A stretch of DNA of 64,000 nt from Leifsonia sp. AK011 (GTDB lineage: Bacteria; Actinomycetota; Actinomycetes; Actinomycetales; Microbacteriaceae): NCBI RefSeq assembly GCF_013410945.1, contig NZ_JACCCH010000001.1:62001-126000 (forward strand), written 5' to 3'. The notes below the pieces were generated by a model. That model did no database searches. It was not told the origin of the DNA and saw only the letters and a program-made list of their open reading frames with translations. Of the stretch, positions 51,901 through 59,076 are shown one piece after another (position 1 is the stretch's first letter; each line of letters starts with the position of its first letter). A program made the translations under genes and the position numbers.

Positions 51901-52210
51901 AGCCGACCGAGGCATCCGTTCCGGCGAGCACGCGTTCGGCGAGCTCGCCACGCAGCTGCTCCTTGGCGCCGATTGCCGCGCGGGTCGCGTAGCTCGCGCT
52001 CGCCCACGTGATCGCGGCACGAACGAGTCCGCTCGCAAGCCCCAACACCACCGCACCGCGCCAGGCGTCTGTTCCGCCGATCACCGAGACGATCCCGGAG
52101 GCGACGGCCTCGGCGATGCCGACGAGGGCCGCAGCCTTGACGGCGGCGAGCAGCCCCAGAACGAGCGCGTGGCGGGGGTTGATACCTGCGAGCGGACCCT
52201 TGCGTGTCAT
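48920..52210 (-). CDS. cydDC: Fused CydDC thiol/haem exporter of cytochrome bd assembly
   Basis: A 1096-residue protein joining two half-transporters that are separate (CydD, CydC) in most bacteria. Half 1: six helices at about 15-300, Walker A EGASGAGKST near 362, Walker B VLLLDEPTAHLD near 462. Half 2: helices at about 550-800, Walker A GPSGSGKST near 888, signature LSGGERQRLAVART near 990, Walker B VVLLDEPTAHLD. The first signature is degenerate (SPGELRRIGVARGL), so the two ATP sites are probably unequal. It exports reduced thiols needed for cytochrome bd assembly. ATG 52210 is 8 bases after the cydB stop. Confidence 0.93.
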   Translation of the reverse strand: MTRKGPLAGINPRHALVLGLLAAVKAAALVGIAEAVASGIVSVIGGTDAWRGAVVLGLASGLVRAAITWASASYATRAAIGAKEQLRGELAERVLAGTDASVGSSSIVGTVGLDELDKYYRTALPATITAAVVPLLIGARILLADPVSAIIIVLTVPLVPVFMVLVGQHSKERADAASATLQRLSDQLAELARGLPVLVGLGRVEEQSAALREVSQRNRIAVMGTLRTAFLSSLVLELIATISVAVVAVFVGVRLVAGDLPLEVGLLALVLAPECFTPFRELGAAFHSSQDGLAAMRKARDVIDAPVAPDAREAGDSLTVRDLVVVRDDRNAPIVDGLSFTAPHGSITAIEGASGAGKSTVLGVLAGLVPVQSGSVRGVVADRVAWVPQHPRTIAATVWHEVRLYADTDAATDDALEALGLTAIAADDPTRVSPGELRRIGVARGLVRVAAGATVLLLDEPTAHLDPASADLVERAIEGLRGQVTIVLASHEASVGELADHRVLLATQGGLRDADEAAAPSAPLAARDGAATVASKGAVAELLAFVGAAPWRTLGAVLLGSAAALAALSLTAVSGWLIVRASEQPPIMYLLVAIVGVRFFGIARAGLRYAERLATHDSVLEAETELRARLWSGLAARGLSSRALASGGTALDYLVGAADRVRDLVPRVILPPAVAVVTAGAALIAVAMLHPAAVPVLAAGAGASVVLGPLVALLADRRAAVGTGAVRSTVLREFTAMVAASGDLSANGVGPRVVQRLATLDARAGRLARSTAWALGLGHAVVILAGVAAAVLMLPATVDAVAAGILPPAIVAVLVLIPLGLIEPLLGLVDSVQQWPALAAALRRVREVATPVPASPGTITVDRIDSLELDSLEATWPGAGAPAFGHVSVEAHRGDWIVVEGPSGSGKSTLLTTLLGYLPATSGRVLINGMDARALDETELRHRIAWCPQEAHLFDSTIRGNLLLARGRDDRPTDLELELALIKVGLGPLLSSRTDGLDTRVGSAGERLSGGERQRLAVARTLLSDADVVLLDEPTAHLDAAAAESLMNDLRFALRGRIVVLVTHHGSERRDGDLLVRLGSASTTSAASATLQFTAQ

Positions 52211-52218
52211 TCGAGCTT

Positions 52219-53250
52219 TCAGCGCTCCCCGACCGCGGCGACGACCGGGTGTGCCGCGGGGATGCTGTGCTCGCCGATGCGCTTGCGGAAGACCCAGTAC
52301 GTCCAGGCCTGGTAGGCGAGCACCACCGGGAGTCCGATGAGGGCGACGATCGACATGACCCCGAGGGTGTACGAACCACTCGACGCGTTCTCGACGGTCA
52401 GGTTGAATGCCGGGTCGATCGTCGACGGCAGCACGACCGGGTAGACCGCAGCGAAGATGGATGCCGCGCCCGCGACGACGAACGCAGCGATACCGATGAA
52501 CGCCCACCCCTCGCGCCCGGCCCTCGCGGCGAGCCACCCGCCGACGATCGCGACAACCGCCACCACCACGACCGCCCAGCTGGCGAGGTTGCCGCTCTGG
52601 AACTGCACGACGAGCACCCACGCCACGATCGGCAGGAGCGCGACGGGCGACCAGCGGACGATGAACCGGCGAGCGCGGTCCCGCACTTCTCCCTCGGTCT
52701 TGAGCGCGAGGAACGCCGCGCCGTGCACGAGGCAGAAGCCGATGACGGCGAGACCGCCGAGCACCGCGTAGGGCGTGAGCCAGGCGAAGGCACCGCCGAC
52801 GCGGTCACCGTTCTCGTTGATCGGGAGACCCGTGGTCGTGAGGGCCAGGGCCGCACCGATACCGAACGCGGCGCCGAACGAACCGAGGCCGAGCGCGCGG
52901 TCCCACCCGCGGCGCCACTTCTCGCTCGGCCGCTTGCCGCGGTACTCGATGGCCACCGCGCGGAAGATGAGCGAGGCGAGCACCAGCACGAGCGGGATGT
53001 ACAGCGACGAGAAGAGCGACGCGTACCAGAGCGGGAATGCCGCGAAGGTGGCCGCTCCCGCCGTGATCAGCCAGACCTCGTTGCCGTCCCAGACCGGGCC
53101 GATGGTGTTGAGCATGAGCCGACGCTGCTTGTCACTGCGCGTCGAGGTGAGCAGGTGCATCCCGACCCCCAGATCGAATCCCTCGAGAACGAGGTAACCG
53201 ATCCAGAGCACGGCGATGGCGATGAACCAGACGGTGGGGAGAAAGTCCAT
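52219..53250 (-). CDS. cydB: Cytochrome bd oxidase subunit II
   Basis: A 343-residue membrane protein with eight to nine helices. Typical: IAVLWIGYLVLEGFDLGVGM at the N-terminus, LMLNTIGPVWDGNEVWLITA near 50, and IFRAVAIEYRGKRPSEKWR near 95. Together with CydA it forms the high-affinity quinol oxidase. 11 bases separate it from cydA. Confidence 0.95.
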   Translation of the reverse strand: MDFLPTVWFIAIAVLWIGYLVLEGFDLGVGMHLLTSTRSDKQRRLMLNTIGPVWDGNEVWLITAGAATFAAFPLWYASLFSSLYIPLVLVLASLIFRAVAIEYRGKRPSEKWRRGWDRALGLGSFGAAFGIGAALALTTTGLPINENGDRVGGAFAWLTPYAVLGGLAVIGFCLVHGAAFLALKTEGEVRDRARRFIVRWSPVALLPIVAWVLVVQFQSGNLASWAVVVVAVVAIVGGWLAARAGREGWAFIGIAAFVVAGAASIFAAVYPVVLPSTIDPAFNLTVENASSGSYTLGVMSIVALIGLPVVLAYQAWTYWVFRKRIGEHSIPAAHPVVAAVGER

Positions 53251-53261
53251 GACGGTGCTCC

Positions 53262-54848
53262 TTAGTAGGCGAACGCGAGGACGTCGTCGCGCTTGTCGTC
53301 GTTGTCGGGATTGTCGGGATCGTCAGCGCCGTGCTTGGCTTCGTCGATCGGCATCACGCCAGCGACGCCGGCGCGCACGTACTTGACGAGGAGGGTCAGC
53401 TCGACCACAAGCAGCGCCCCGTAGATGAGGCCCAGGCTCACGAGCGAGAAGATGACCTCCTCGCCGCTCACCCCGGGCGATACTGCCGCCGCGGTGAACA
53501 TGAACACCCCGTCCACACCACCGGGCGTGGGGTTGGGCGCCACCACGAACGGCTGGCGGCCCATCTCGGTGAAGACCCAGCCGGCGATATTCGCGGCGAA
53601 GGGTGCCGCGATGCTGGCGACGGCGACCCACATGATGGGCTTCGACTTCGGCACGGTGCCCTTGCGGGTCATCCAGAGCGCGAGAACCGCAGCTCCGGCC
53701 GCGAGGATGCCGAACCCGATCATGAGGCGGAAGCCCCAATAGGTCACCTCCATGAGCGGGAGGTACTGAATCTCCTGGCCCGCGCGCTCGCCGTAGATGG
53801 GGTTGTCGGGCAGGTTGGTGCCGTACAGCTCCTGGTACTGCGGGATGAGCGTGTTCACCCCCTGGATCTCGGTGGTGAAGTCACCGTGCGCGAGGAACGA
53901 GAGGATGCCGGGAATCTCGATGATGCCGACGACATCGTTGCAGTCCTGGCCACCGAGCGGGCCGATCGAGAGCACCGAGAAGCTCGTGCCGTCGTGGCAC
54001 GCGGCCTCGGCCGCAGCCATCTTGAGGGGCTGCTGCTCGAACATGAGCTTGGCCTGCAGGTCCCCCGTGATGGCCACCCCGCCGAATCCGACGATCGCGA
54101 CGATCGCGCCGATCCGCAGGCTCCAGAGCCACACCTTGTGGTCGGCCTTGTCGCGGCCGGGGATGCTGGGGTTCTCGCCCACGATCACTCGACCACGATC
54201 ATCCGTCGTGTCGATGTTGTCCCGCCGACGCTGCCAGAGGTGGTACCACGCGATGCCGATGAGCAGTGCGCCACCGACCGCGAGTGCTCCGCAGAGCGTA
54301 TGGCTGTAGGCCGCGAGCGCGGTGTTGTTGGTGAGCACCGCCCAGATGCCAGTCATGACCGGGCGGCCATCAACCAGCTCGACACCGACGGGATGCTGCA
54401 TCCACGAGTTCGCGACGATGATGAAGAACGCCGACACGATCGAACCGAACACGGCGAGGCCGAGGGTCGCGAGGTGCAGCTTCTTGGGGAGGCGGTCCCA
54501 GCCGAAGATCCACAGGCCGAGGAACGTCGACTCGACGAAGAAGGCGAGCAGGCCCTCCATGGCGAGCGGTGCACCGAAGACGTCACCCACAAAGCGCGAG
54601 TACTCGCTCCAGGCCATGCCGAACTGGAACTCCTGCACGAGTCCGGTGACAACTCCCATGATGAAGTTGATGAGGTACAACTTGCCCCAGAACTTGGTCA
54701 TGCGGAGCCACTTCTCATCCCCTGTGCGCACCCACTGGAGCTGCATGAAGAAGACGAGCGGGCCGAGGCCCAAGGTCAGTGGAACCATGACGAAGTGGTA
54801 GACGGTCGTGATGCCGAACTGCCAGCGGGCGATCTCTAGCGGATCCAC
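53262..54848 (-). CDS. cydA: Cytochrome bd oxidase subunit I
   Basis: A 528-residue membrane protein that carries the haems and quinol site. Seen: RWQFGITTVYHFVMVPLTLG with the haem-ligand His near residue 18, GVVTGLVQEFQFGMAWSEYS, and VFTEMGRQPFVVAPN (GRQP motif) near 420. The Q-loop is of the short type common in actinobacteria. AGGAGG precedes the GTG start. The operon's promoter region (54849-55039) is shared with blaI. Confidence 0.95.
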   Translation of the reverse strand: MDPLEIARWQFGITTVYHFVMVPLTLGLGPLVFFMQLQWVRTGDEKWLRMTKFWGKLYLINFIMGVVTGLVQEFQFGMAWSEYSRFVGDVFGAPLAMEGLLAFFVESTFLGLWIFGWDRLPKKLHLATLGLAVFGSIVSAFFIIVANSWMQHPVGVELVDGRPVMTGIWAVLTNNTALAAYSHTLCGALAVGGALLIGIAWYHLWQRRRDNIDTTDDRGRVIVGENPSIPGRDKADHKVWLWSLRIGAIVAIVGFGGVAITGDLQAKLMFEQQPLKMAAAEAACHDGTSFSVLSIGPLGGQDCNDVVGIIEIPGILSFLAHGDFTTEIQGVNTLIPQYQELYGTNLPDNPIYGERAGQEIQYLPLMEVTYWGFRLMIGFGILAAGAAVLALWMTRKGTVPKSKPIMWVAVASIAAPFAANIAGWVFTEMGRQPFVVAPNPTPGGVDGVFMFTAAAVSPGVSGEEVIFSLVSLGLIYGALLVVELTLLVKYVRAGVAGVMPIDEAKHGADDPDNPDNDDKRDDVLAFAY

Positions 54849-54890
54849 GGGTGGCCCCTCCTGGGACTGGCGCTCTCGCGCGGTCGTTCT

Positions 54891-54908
54891 GATCGTCGGG
54901 TGACGATC
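54891..54908. promoter_or_regulatory. Inverted repeat in the cydA leader region
   Basis: GATCGTC-N4-GACGATC, a 7-bp dyad 43 bases upstream of cydA. It may be an operator or a leader hairpin. Confidence 0.4.
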
Positions 54909-54968
54909 TGCGCCAAGTGTTTCGAGATCGTGGGGCGTGGACTGAGGTCTTAGGTCCCACCACTCTTT

Positions 54969-55031
54969 TTCTACTTCGCGTAGAACTCATTTCTACACCC
55001 GTGTAGAACTTATTTCTACTCGGGGGTAGAA
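54969..55031. promoter_or_regulatory. Six-half-site BlaI-type operator array between cydA and blaI
   Basis: Alternating TTCTAC and GTAGAA half-sites start at 54969, 54980, 54991, 55003, 55014 and 55026, that is every 11-12 bases on one face of the helix. The central pair makes TTCTACAC-CC-GTGTAGAA, matching the TACA/TGTA dyads of BlaI/MecI/CopY operators. The last half-site overlaps TAGAAT (55027-55032), the likely leaderless -10 of blaI. Confidence 0.8.
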
Positions 55032-55039
55032 TTCTGCAC

Positions 55040-55402
55040 ATGGCAACTCTGGGAGAGCTCGAGCGGCAGGTCATGGACCTCCTCTGGGCCAGTGACGACA
55101 CCCTCTCGGCCTACGACATCCAGGCGACACTCGCCGCTGCCACCGAGGGCGGCAAGACGCTTGCGGCAACCACCGTGCTGACCGTGCTCTCGCGCCTCGA
55201 GGCCAAGGGCTTCGTCCAGCGCGAGCGTTCGACACGTCCCCACCGCTACCGCGCTGCTGCGAGCCGCGAGGACCACATGGCCGACCTCATGCACGAGGTA
55301 CTGGGCGGCGCGTCCAACCGCACGGCTGTTCTCGAGCGTTTCGTCGGCCAGGTCGGCCCCGAGGATGCCGAGGCCCTCCGCCGCCTGCTCGCCGGCCGGT
55401 AG
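55040..55402 (+). CDS. BlaI/MecI/CopY-family repressor
   Basis: A 120-residue winged-helix regulator: LGELERQVMDLLWASDDTLS at the N-terminus, AATTVLTVLSRLEAKGFVQR as recognition region, and a C-terminal dimerisation helix with LERFVGQVGPEDAEALRRLL. No CopY-type Cys metal motif. In the classical system the membrane M56 peptidase inactivates the repressor; that partner lies downstream. TAGAAT is 7 bases before ATG (leaderless). It should bind the array just upstream. Confidence 0.92.
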   Translation: MATLGELERQVMDLLWASDDTLSAYDIQATLAAATEGGKTLAATTVLTVLSRLEAKGFVQRERSTRPHRYRAAASREDHMADLMHEVLGGASNRTAVLERFVGQVGPEDAEALRRLLAGR

Positions 55403-55435
55403 GCGCGGCGCGCTCGCCCCCGCGGCTGTTCTTTC

Positions 55436-55515
55436 CTCTTTTCCGGAGCTTGTGACTTTCGGTCACACTGGTTAAGCCGCAACTGGGCGTGTCACGCGAA
55501 ACCTCCGGAGAAGAG
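55436..55515. repeat. CTCCGGAG-ended structured element, copy 2
   Basis: The outer stem CTCTTTTCCGGAG (55436-55448) with CTCCGGAGAAGAG (55503-55515) pairs at 13 positions, one being a G-U. The inner hairpin GTGAC-TTTCG-GTCAC occupies 55452-55466. Read in reverse complement it resembles copy 1 at 48842 (CTTCTCCGGAGG start and GTCACAAGC/GTGACAAGC interior). It lies between blaI and the M56 gene on the same strand, so it may attenuate or process the joint transcript. Confidence 0.6.
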
Positions 55516-55547
55516 TGAACAACCAAGGCGAGAGGAAGAGGTGACGG

Positions 55548-56480
55548 ATGACCCCCGCCCTCGTCGCACCCGCACTTCTGGCCGCTCTCGCGCTGGCCCT
55601 CGCATGGCCGGTACCCCTCCTGCTCGCGGGAGCGCGCTGGACGCGTCGCAGCCCGGCTACTGCACTCGTGCTGTGGCAGTCGATCGCGATCGCCGGTGGA
55701 CTCTCCATGATCGGCGCCCTGCTGACCTTCGGTCTTTTGCCGTTCGGAGATAACCTCGTCGGTGGCGCGTCAGCCCTCCCGGGGGCGCTCCTCGGTGAAG
55801 CACCCCTCCGCCCTTTCGAGTTCTGGAACGTGCTCGCCCTCGCGGGCGCCGCCCTCCTCACCGGGCACCTCCTCCTCAACCTGCTCGTCACCGTCGTCCG
55901 AGCCGAGCGCCAGCGCCGACGCCACGCCGAACTGCTCATGCTGCTCAGCCAACCCCACCATTCCGGCACGCGACTCATCGACACTCCAGCGCCGGTCGCC
56001 TACTGCCTTCCTGGCGCGATCTCCTCCGTCACCGTAGTGTCTGCGGGACTCATCGAGCTCCTCGACGAACAGCAGATGCTCGCGGTCATCGAGCATGAGC
56101 GCGCCCACGTCAAGCAACGACACGACGTTGTTCTCGTGTTCTTCCGCGCATGGCGCGCGTCCCTGCCTTGGTTTCCCATCGCCTACCGCGCGCAGGAGGA
56201 GGTCGGCCTGCTCATCGAGCTCCTCGCCGATGATGAAGCGCGCCGTGTGGTCGACGACGAGGTGCTCGCCGACGCCATTGTGAGTGTCGGGGCCGGGTCA
56301 TCCGTCACCGCCCTCGAGGACGAGGCGAGCTCGGCGGATGCCCTGACCACCCGTCTCGCAAGGCTTACCGAGCCCCCGCTTCGCCGCCCCGCGGAAACCG
56401 CGGTACTCGCTCTCGCTGCGGCGCTCGTGGTTGTGCCCCCAGCCCTGCTCTTTCTGGCCCCGCTCGTTGCGTCCTCCTGA
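55548..56480 (+). CDS. M56-family membrane metallopeptidase (BlaR1-like)
   Basis: A 310-residue membrane protein. Helices lie near 3-25, 40-65 and 95-120, the zinc protease motif VIEHERAHVKQRHD is near 183-196 with the third ligand Glu in EEVGLLIELLADDEAR, and a C-terminal helix is at about 285-308. It has no extracellular penicillin-binding sensor domain, so it is the short form that usually pairs with BlaI in actinobacteria. It would cleave or trigger loss of the repressor on an unknown envelope or respiratory signal. AGAGG precedes ATG. Confidence 0.9.
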   Translation: MTPALVAPALLAALALALAWPVPLLLAGARWTRRSPATALVLWQSIAIAGGLSMIGALLTFGLLPFGDNLVGGASALPGALLGEAPLRPFEFWNVLALAGAALLTGHLLLNLLVTVVRAERQRRRHAELLMLLSQPHHSGTRLIDTPAPVAYCLPGAISSVTVVSAGLIELLDEQQMLAVIEHERAHVKQRHDVVLVFFRAWRASLPWFPIAYRAQEEVGLLIELLADDEARRVVDDEVLADAIVSVGAGSSVTALEDEASSADALTTRLARLTEPPLRRPAETAVLALAAALVVVPPALLFLAPLVASS

Positions 56481-56588
56481 CCCGATCCCATGTGCAGGAG
56501 TTTCGACCCCCTGCATCCCCTTCAAGCCGATCTCGTGCACCAGGACCCCGTGACTCCTGCATTTGGGATCGAGCGCTCCGGCGAGAAC

Positions 56589-56594
56589 TACACT
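56589..56594 (+). promoter_or_regulatory. Leaderless -10 hexamer of aspS
   Basis: TACACT, 6 bases before GTG 56601. Confidence 0.55.
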
Positions 56595-56600
56595 CGTACG

Positions 56601-57929
56601 GTGACCGAACGCACCCTCATCAAGAACCTGGCCGCCGCGACTGACGGGCCCGTGTCCGTCTCGGGCTGGGTGGATACGGTGCGCGACCAGAAGAAGGTGC
56701 AGTTCGTCGTGCTGCGCGACGAGTCCGGTGCGGTTCAGCTCGTGCATCCCCGGGTCTTCGCCGAGGATGGCACGCCAGCACCCGACGCGCTCGCCGACAC
56801 CATCTCGGGCCTCGCCGAGGGCACCTTCCTCACGGCCACCGGCGAGCTCAAGCACGACGAGCGCGTGAAGCTCGGCGGTGTGGAGATCAAGCTCGAGGGA
56901 ATCGACATCGCGGCAGCCGCCATCCCGGAGACCCCCATTGCGGAGGACACGGGCGTCGACAAGCGCATGGACTGGCGCTTCCTCGACCTGCGCCAGCCGA
57001 AGAACAACCTGATCTTCCGCATCCAGACCACTCTCGAACACGCCTGGCGCACCTACTGGGTCGAGCACGACTTCATCGAGCTGCACACCCCCAAGCTCAT
57101 GGCGAGCGCGAGCGAGTCCAAGGCGGAGCTGTTCGAGGTCGACTACTTCGAGGGCAAGGCGTATCTCGCCCAGAGCCCCCAGTTCTTCAAGCAGATGGCA
57201 CAGCCTGCCGGCTTCGGCAAGATCTTCGAGATCGGCCCGGCCTTCCGCGCCGACCCGAGTTTCACGAGCCGTCACGCCACCGAGTTCACGAGCGTCGACG
57301 CGGAGATCAGCTGGATCGACTCCCACGAGGACGTCATGCGGCTCCACGAGGAGCTGCTCATCGCGGGCTTCCAGGCTGTCAAGGACAAGCACGGTGACGA
57401 GATCAAGGCGCTCTTCGACCTCGACATCACGGTGCCGACGGCTCCCTTCCCCCGCATCCCACTCGCCGAGGCGAAGCAGATCGTGGCCGAGCGCGGCTAC
57501 GTCGTGCCCCGCGCGGACGACGACATGGACCCGGAGGGCGAGCGCCAGATCGCGGCCTATGCCGCCGAGAAGTACGGCAGCGAGTTCGTGTTCCTCACCG
57601 ACTACGCGTCGAGCATCCGGCCGTTTTACCACATGCGGCACGAGGATGACGCGAGCCTCACGAACAGCTACGACCTCATCTTCAACGGCGTGGAGATCTC
57701 CACCGGGGCCCAGCGCGAGCACCGCGTCGACGTGCTCATCGAGCAGGCCAAGGACAAGGGTCTCGACCCTGAGGAGCTCGAGTTCTACCTCGACTTCTTC
57801 CGCTACGGTGTTCCGCCGCACGGCGGCTTCGGCATGGGACTCTCGCGCGTCGTGATGCTCATGCTGCACCTGCCGAACATCCGTGAGGCGACCTACCTCT
57901 TCCGCGGACCGACGCGCCTCACGCCGTAG
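56601..57929 (+). CDS. aspS: Aspartyl-tRNA synthetase, archaeal/eukaryotic type (AspRS2), probably non-discriminating
   Basis: A 442-residue class II synthetase. The OB-fold anticodon domain is at 1-105 (VSGWVDTVRDQKKVQFVVLR). The catalytic core has motif 1 around TYWVEHDFIELHTPKL, motif 2 FEIGPAFRADPSFTSRHATE and motif 3 GFGMGLSRVVMLMLHLPNIR. It lacks the GAD insertion of normal bacterial AspRS (about 590 residues). Bacterial AspRS2 enzymes often charge both tRNA-Asp and tRNA-Asn, with GatCAB amidation. GTG 56601 is chosen from the TACACT-N6 geometry; an in-frame ATG at 56490 would add a tail of no homology. Confidence 0.93.
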   Translation: MTERTLIKNLAAATDGPVSVSGWVDTVRDQKKVQFVVLRDESGAVQLVHPRVFAEDGTPAPDALADTISGLAEGTFLTATGELKHDERVKLGGVEIKLEGIDIAAAAIPETPIAEDTGVDKRMDWRFLDLRQPKNNLIFRIQTTLEHAWRTYWVEHDFIELHTPKLMASASESKAELFEVDYFEGKAYLAQSPQFFKQMAQPAGFGKIFEIGPAFRADPSFTSRHATEFTSVDAEISWIDSHEDVMRLHEELLIAGFQAVKDKHGDEIKALFDLDITVPTAPFPRIPLAEAKQIVAERGYVVPRADDDMDPEGERQIAAYAAEKYGSEFVFLTDYASSIRPFYHMRHEDDASLTNSYDLIFNGVEISTGAQREHRVDVLIEQAKDKGLDPEELEFYLDFFRYGVPPHGGFGMGLSRVVMLMLHLPNIREATYLFRGPTRLTP

Positions 57930-57971
57930 CGCGCGCTGCCTGCGTCCTGTTTCGTTAGTAGGGTCGCGGAC

Positions 57972-59063
57972 ATGAAGCTTCTTCTCGCAACGGTCGGCAG
58001 CGTGATACTCCTCGCAGGTTGCGCGTCCACGATTCCCCCCGAAACCCCTGCACCTCCGACGCCCGTGAGCGCACGTGACGCCGCCATCGACCTGGAGTGC
58101 GCCGACATGGTGCCTGTCGACGATCTCCGTGCGTTGTGGGGAGAGGAGATCTTCCCAGCCGCGTACAGCGAGGCGGGTGCGGCGGGTTCGTGGGAGATGC
58201 AGGCCACCGCCCTTGTGCAGGACGGAACTCTGGCGTGTGCCTGGGCGACCCCGGACTCGAGCCGCCCGAAACTCCTGGTGCTCGCGATGGATGACGCGGC
58301 AGAGGGTTTCGAGGAGTCGGAGCCGAGCTTCCTCAGCGGGGACATCTTCGCCTACACGGCCACCGGGCTGGGCGAGCGCAGTTCGGCGTTCTGTCGCGAT
58401 GACTCTGCGGACGCCGGCATCCAATGCCACTGGAATGTTCTGGCCGACTCCACATGGTTGTCCTTCTTCTTCCAAGCGCTGCCCCAGAACGAGGTGACCT
58501 CGGACGGCCAAGTCGTGGTCGATGGCGAGGCTGGCGCGATCGTGACCGCGGCCACTGAGGCCGTGGCATCGGCTCCGCGCATCACAGTCGAGCGCGCGAC
58601 ATCCACCCTCCCCCGGTGCGAGGCGGTCATCACGCCCGCCACTGTGGGTGACGTGCTCGGAGTCGACGCCTCCGAGGTTCGTGTCGAGTCAGGTCGCCCC
58701 GTCGGCGAATCTCTCGGCAAGTCGACCCCACTCTTCGGCCAGGTGATGTGGGCCTACTCGTACGCTCGCCTCGGCTACTCCGAGTGCGCTTTCGGGTCGA
58801 CCGACGTAAGCGGCGCCGTGATAGTCGCGCCCGGGGCATCCTGGATCCTCGACGATCCCGATGCCGTCCAGCCTGCGCTCGTCGAGGTAGCCGATTTAGG
58901 AGCGGGGATCAACGATTGCACCGAGGGACAGGGCCGAGTGCTCTGCACGGTCGCAGTAGCCGTGGACTCCGACCTGGTGCTCGTGCAGGTGGCCCCGACT
59001 TCGGCTGAGGAAGGCTCCGAGCAAGCTCTTGGGTTGGTTCGCGCCGTGCTTGCGACCGGGTGA
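57972..59063 (+). CDS. Lipoprotein, unknown function
   Basis: A 363-residue protein with a signal peptide and lipobox LLAGC (Cys17), a Pro/Thr linker, then two similar extracytoplasmic segments (about 35-190 and 205-360), each with conserved Cys pairs (LECADM...LACAW; RCEAV...YSECAFG). The duplicated halves loosely resemble DUF3558-type actinobacterial lipoproteins; no function assigned. TAGGGT lies 7 bases before ATG. It ends 13 bases before the convergent acyltransferase. Confidence 0.72.
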   Translation: MKLLLATVGSVILLAGCASTIPPETPAPPTPVSARDAAIDLECADMVPVDDLRALWGEEIFPAAYSEAGAAGSWEMQATALVQDGTLACAWATPDSSRPKLLVLAMDDAAEGFEESEPSFLSGDIFAYTATGLGERSSAFCRDDSADAGIQCHWNVLADSTWLSFFFQALPQNEVTSDGQVVVDGEAGAIVTAATEAVASAPRITVERATSTLPRCEAVITPATVGDVLGVDASEVRVESGRPVGESLGKSTPLFGQVMWAYSYARLGYSECAFGSTDVSGAVIVAPGASWILDDPDAVQPALVEVADLGAGINDCTEGQGRVLCTVAVAVDSDLVLVQVAPTSAEEGSEQALGLVRAVLATG

Positions 59064-59076
59064 CGCGCCTCCGCTC

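Noticed and set aside
49553-52315. A 920-codon open frame on the + strand opposite cydDC
   Set aside because: It is the antisense shadow of a long GC-rich gene; the product is Arg/Glu/His-rich with no domain, and cydDC on the other strand is unambiguous. The same holds for long frames opposite fprA (25688-27091), cydA (53331-54839), aspS/M56 (56298-58511) and the LAL regulator (23221-24930).
56601-57929. aspS as a deletion mutant of the usual 590-residue enzyme
   Set aside because: The three class II motifs are continuous and the absence of the insertion matches the archaeal-type family.
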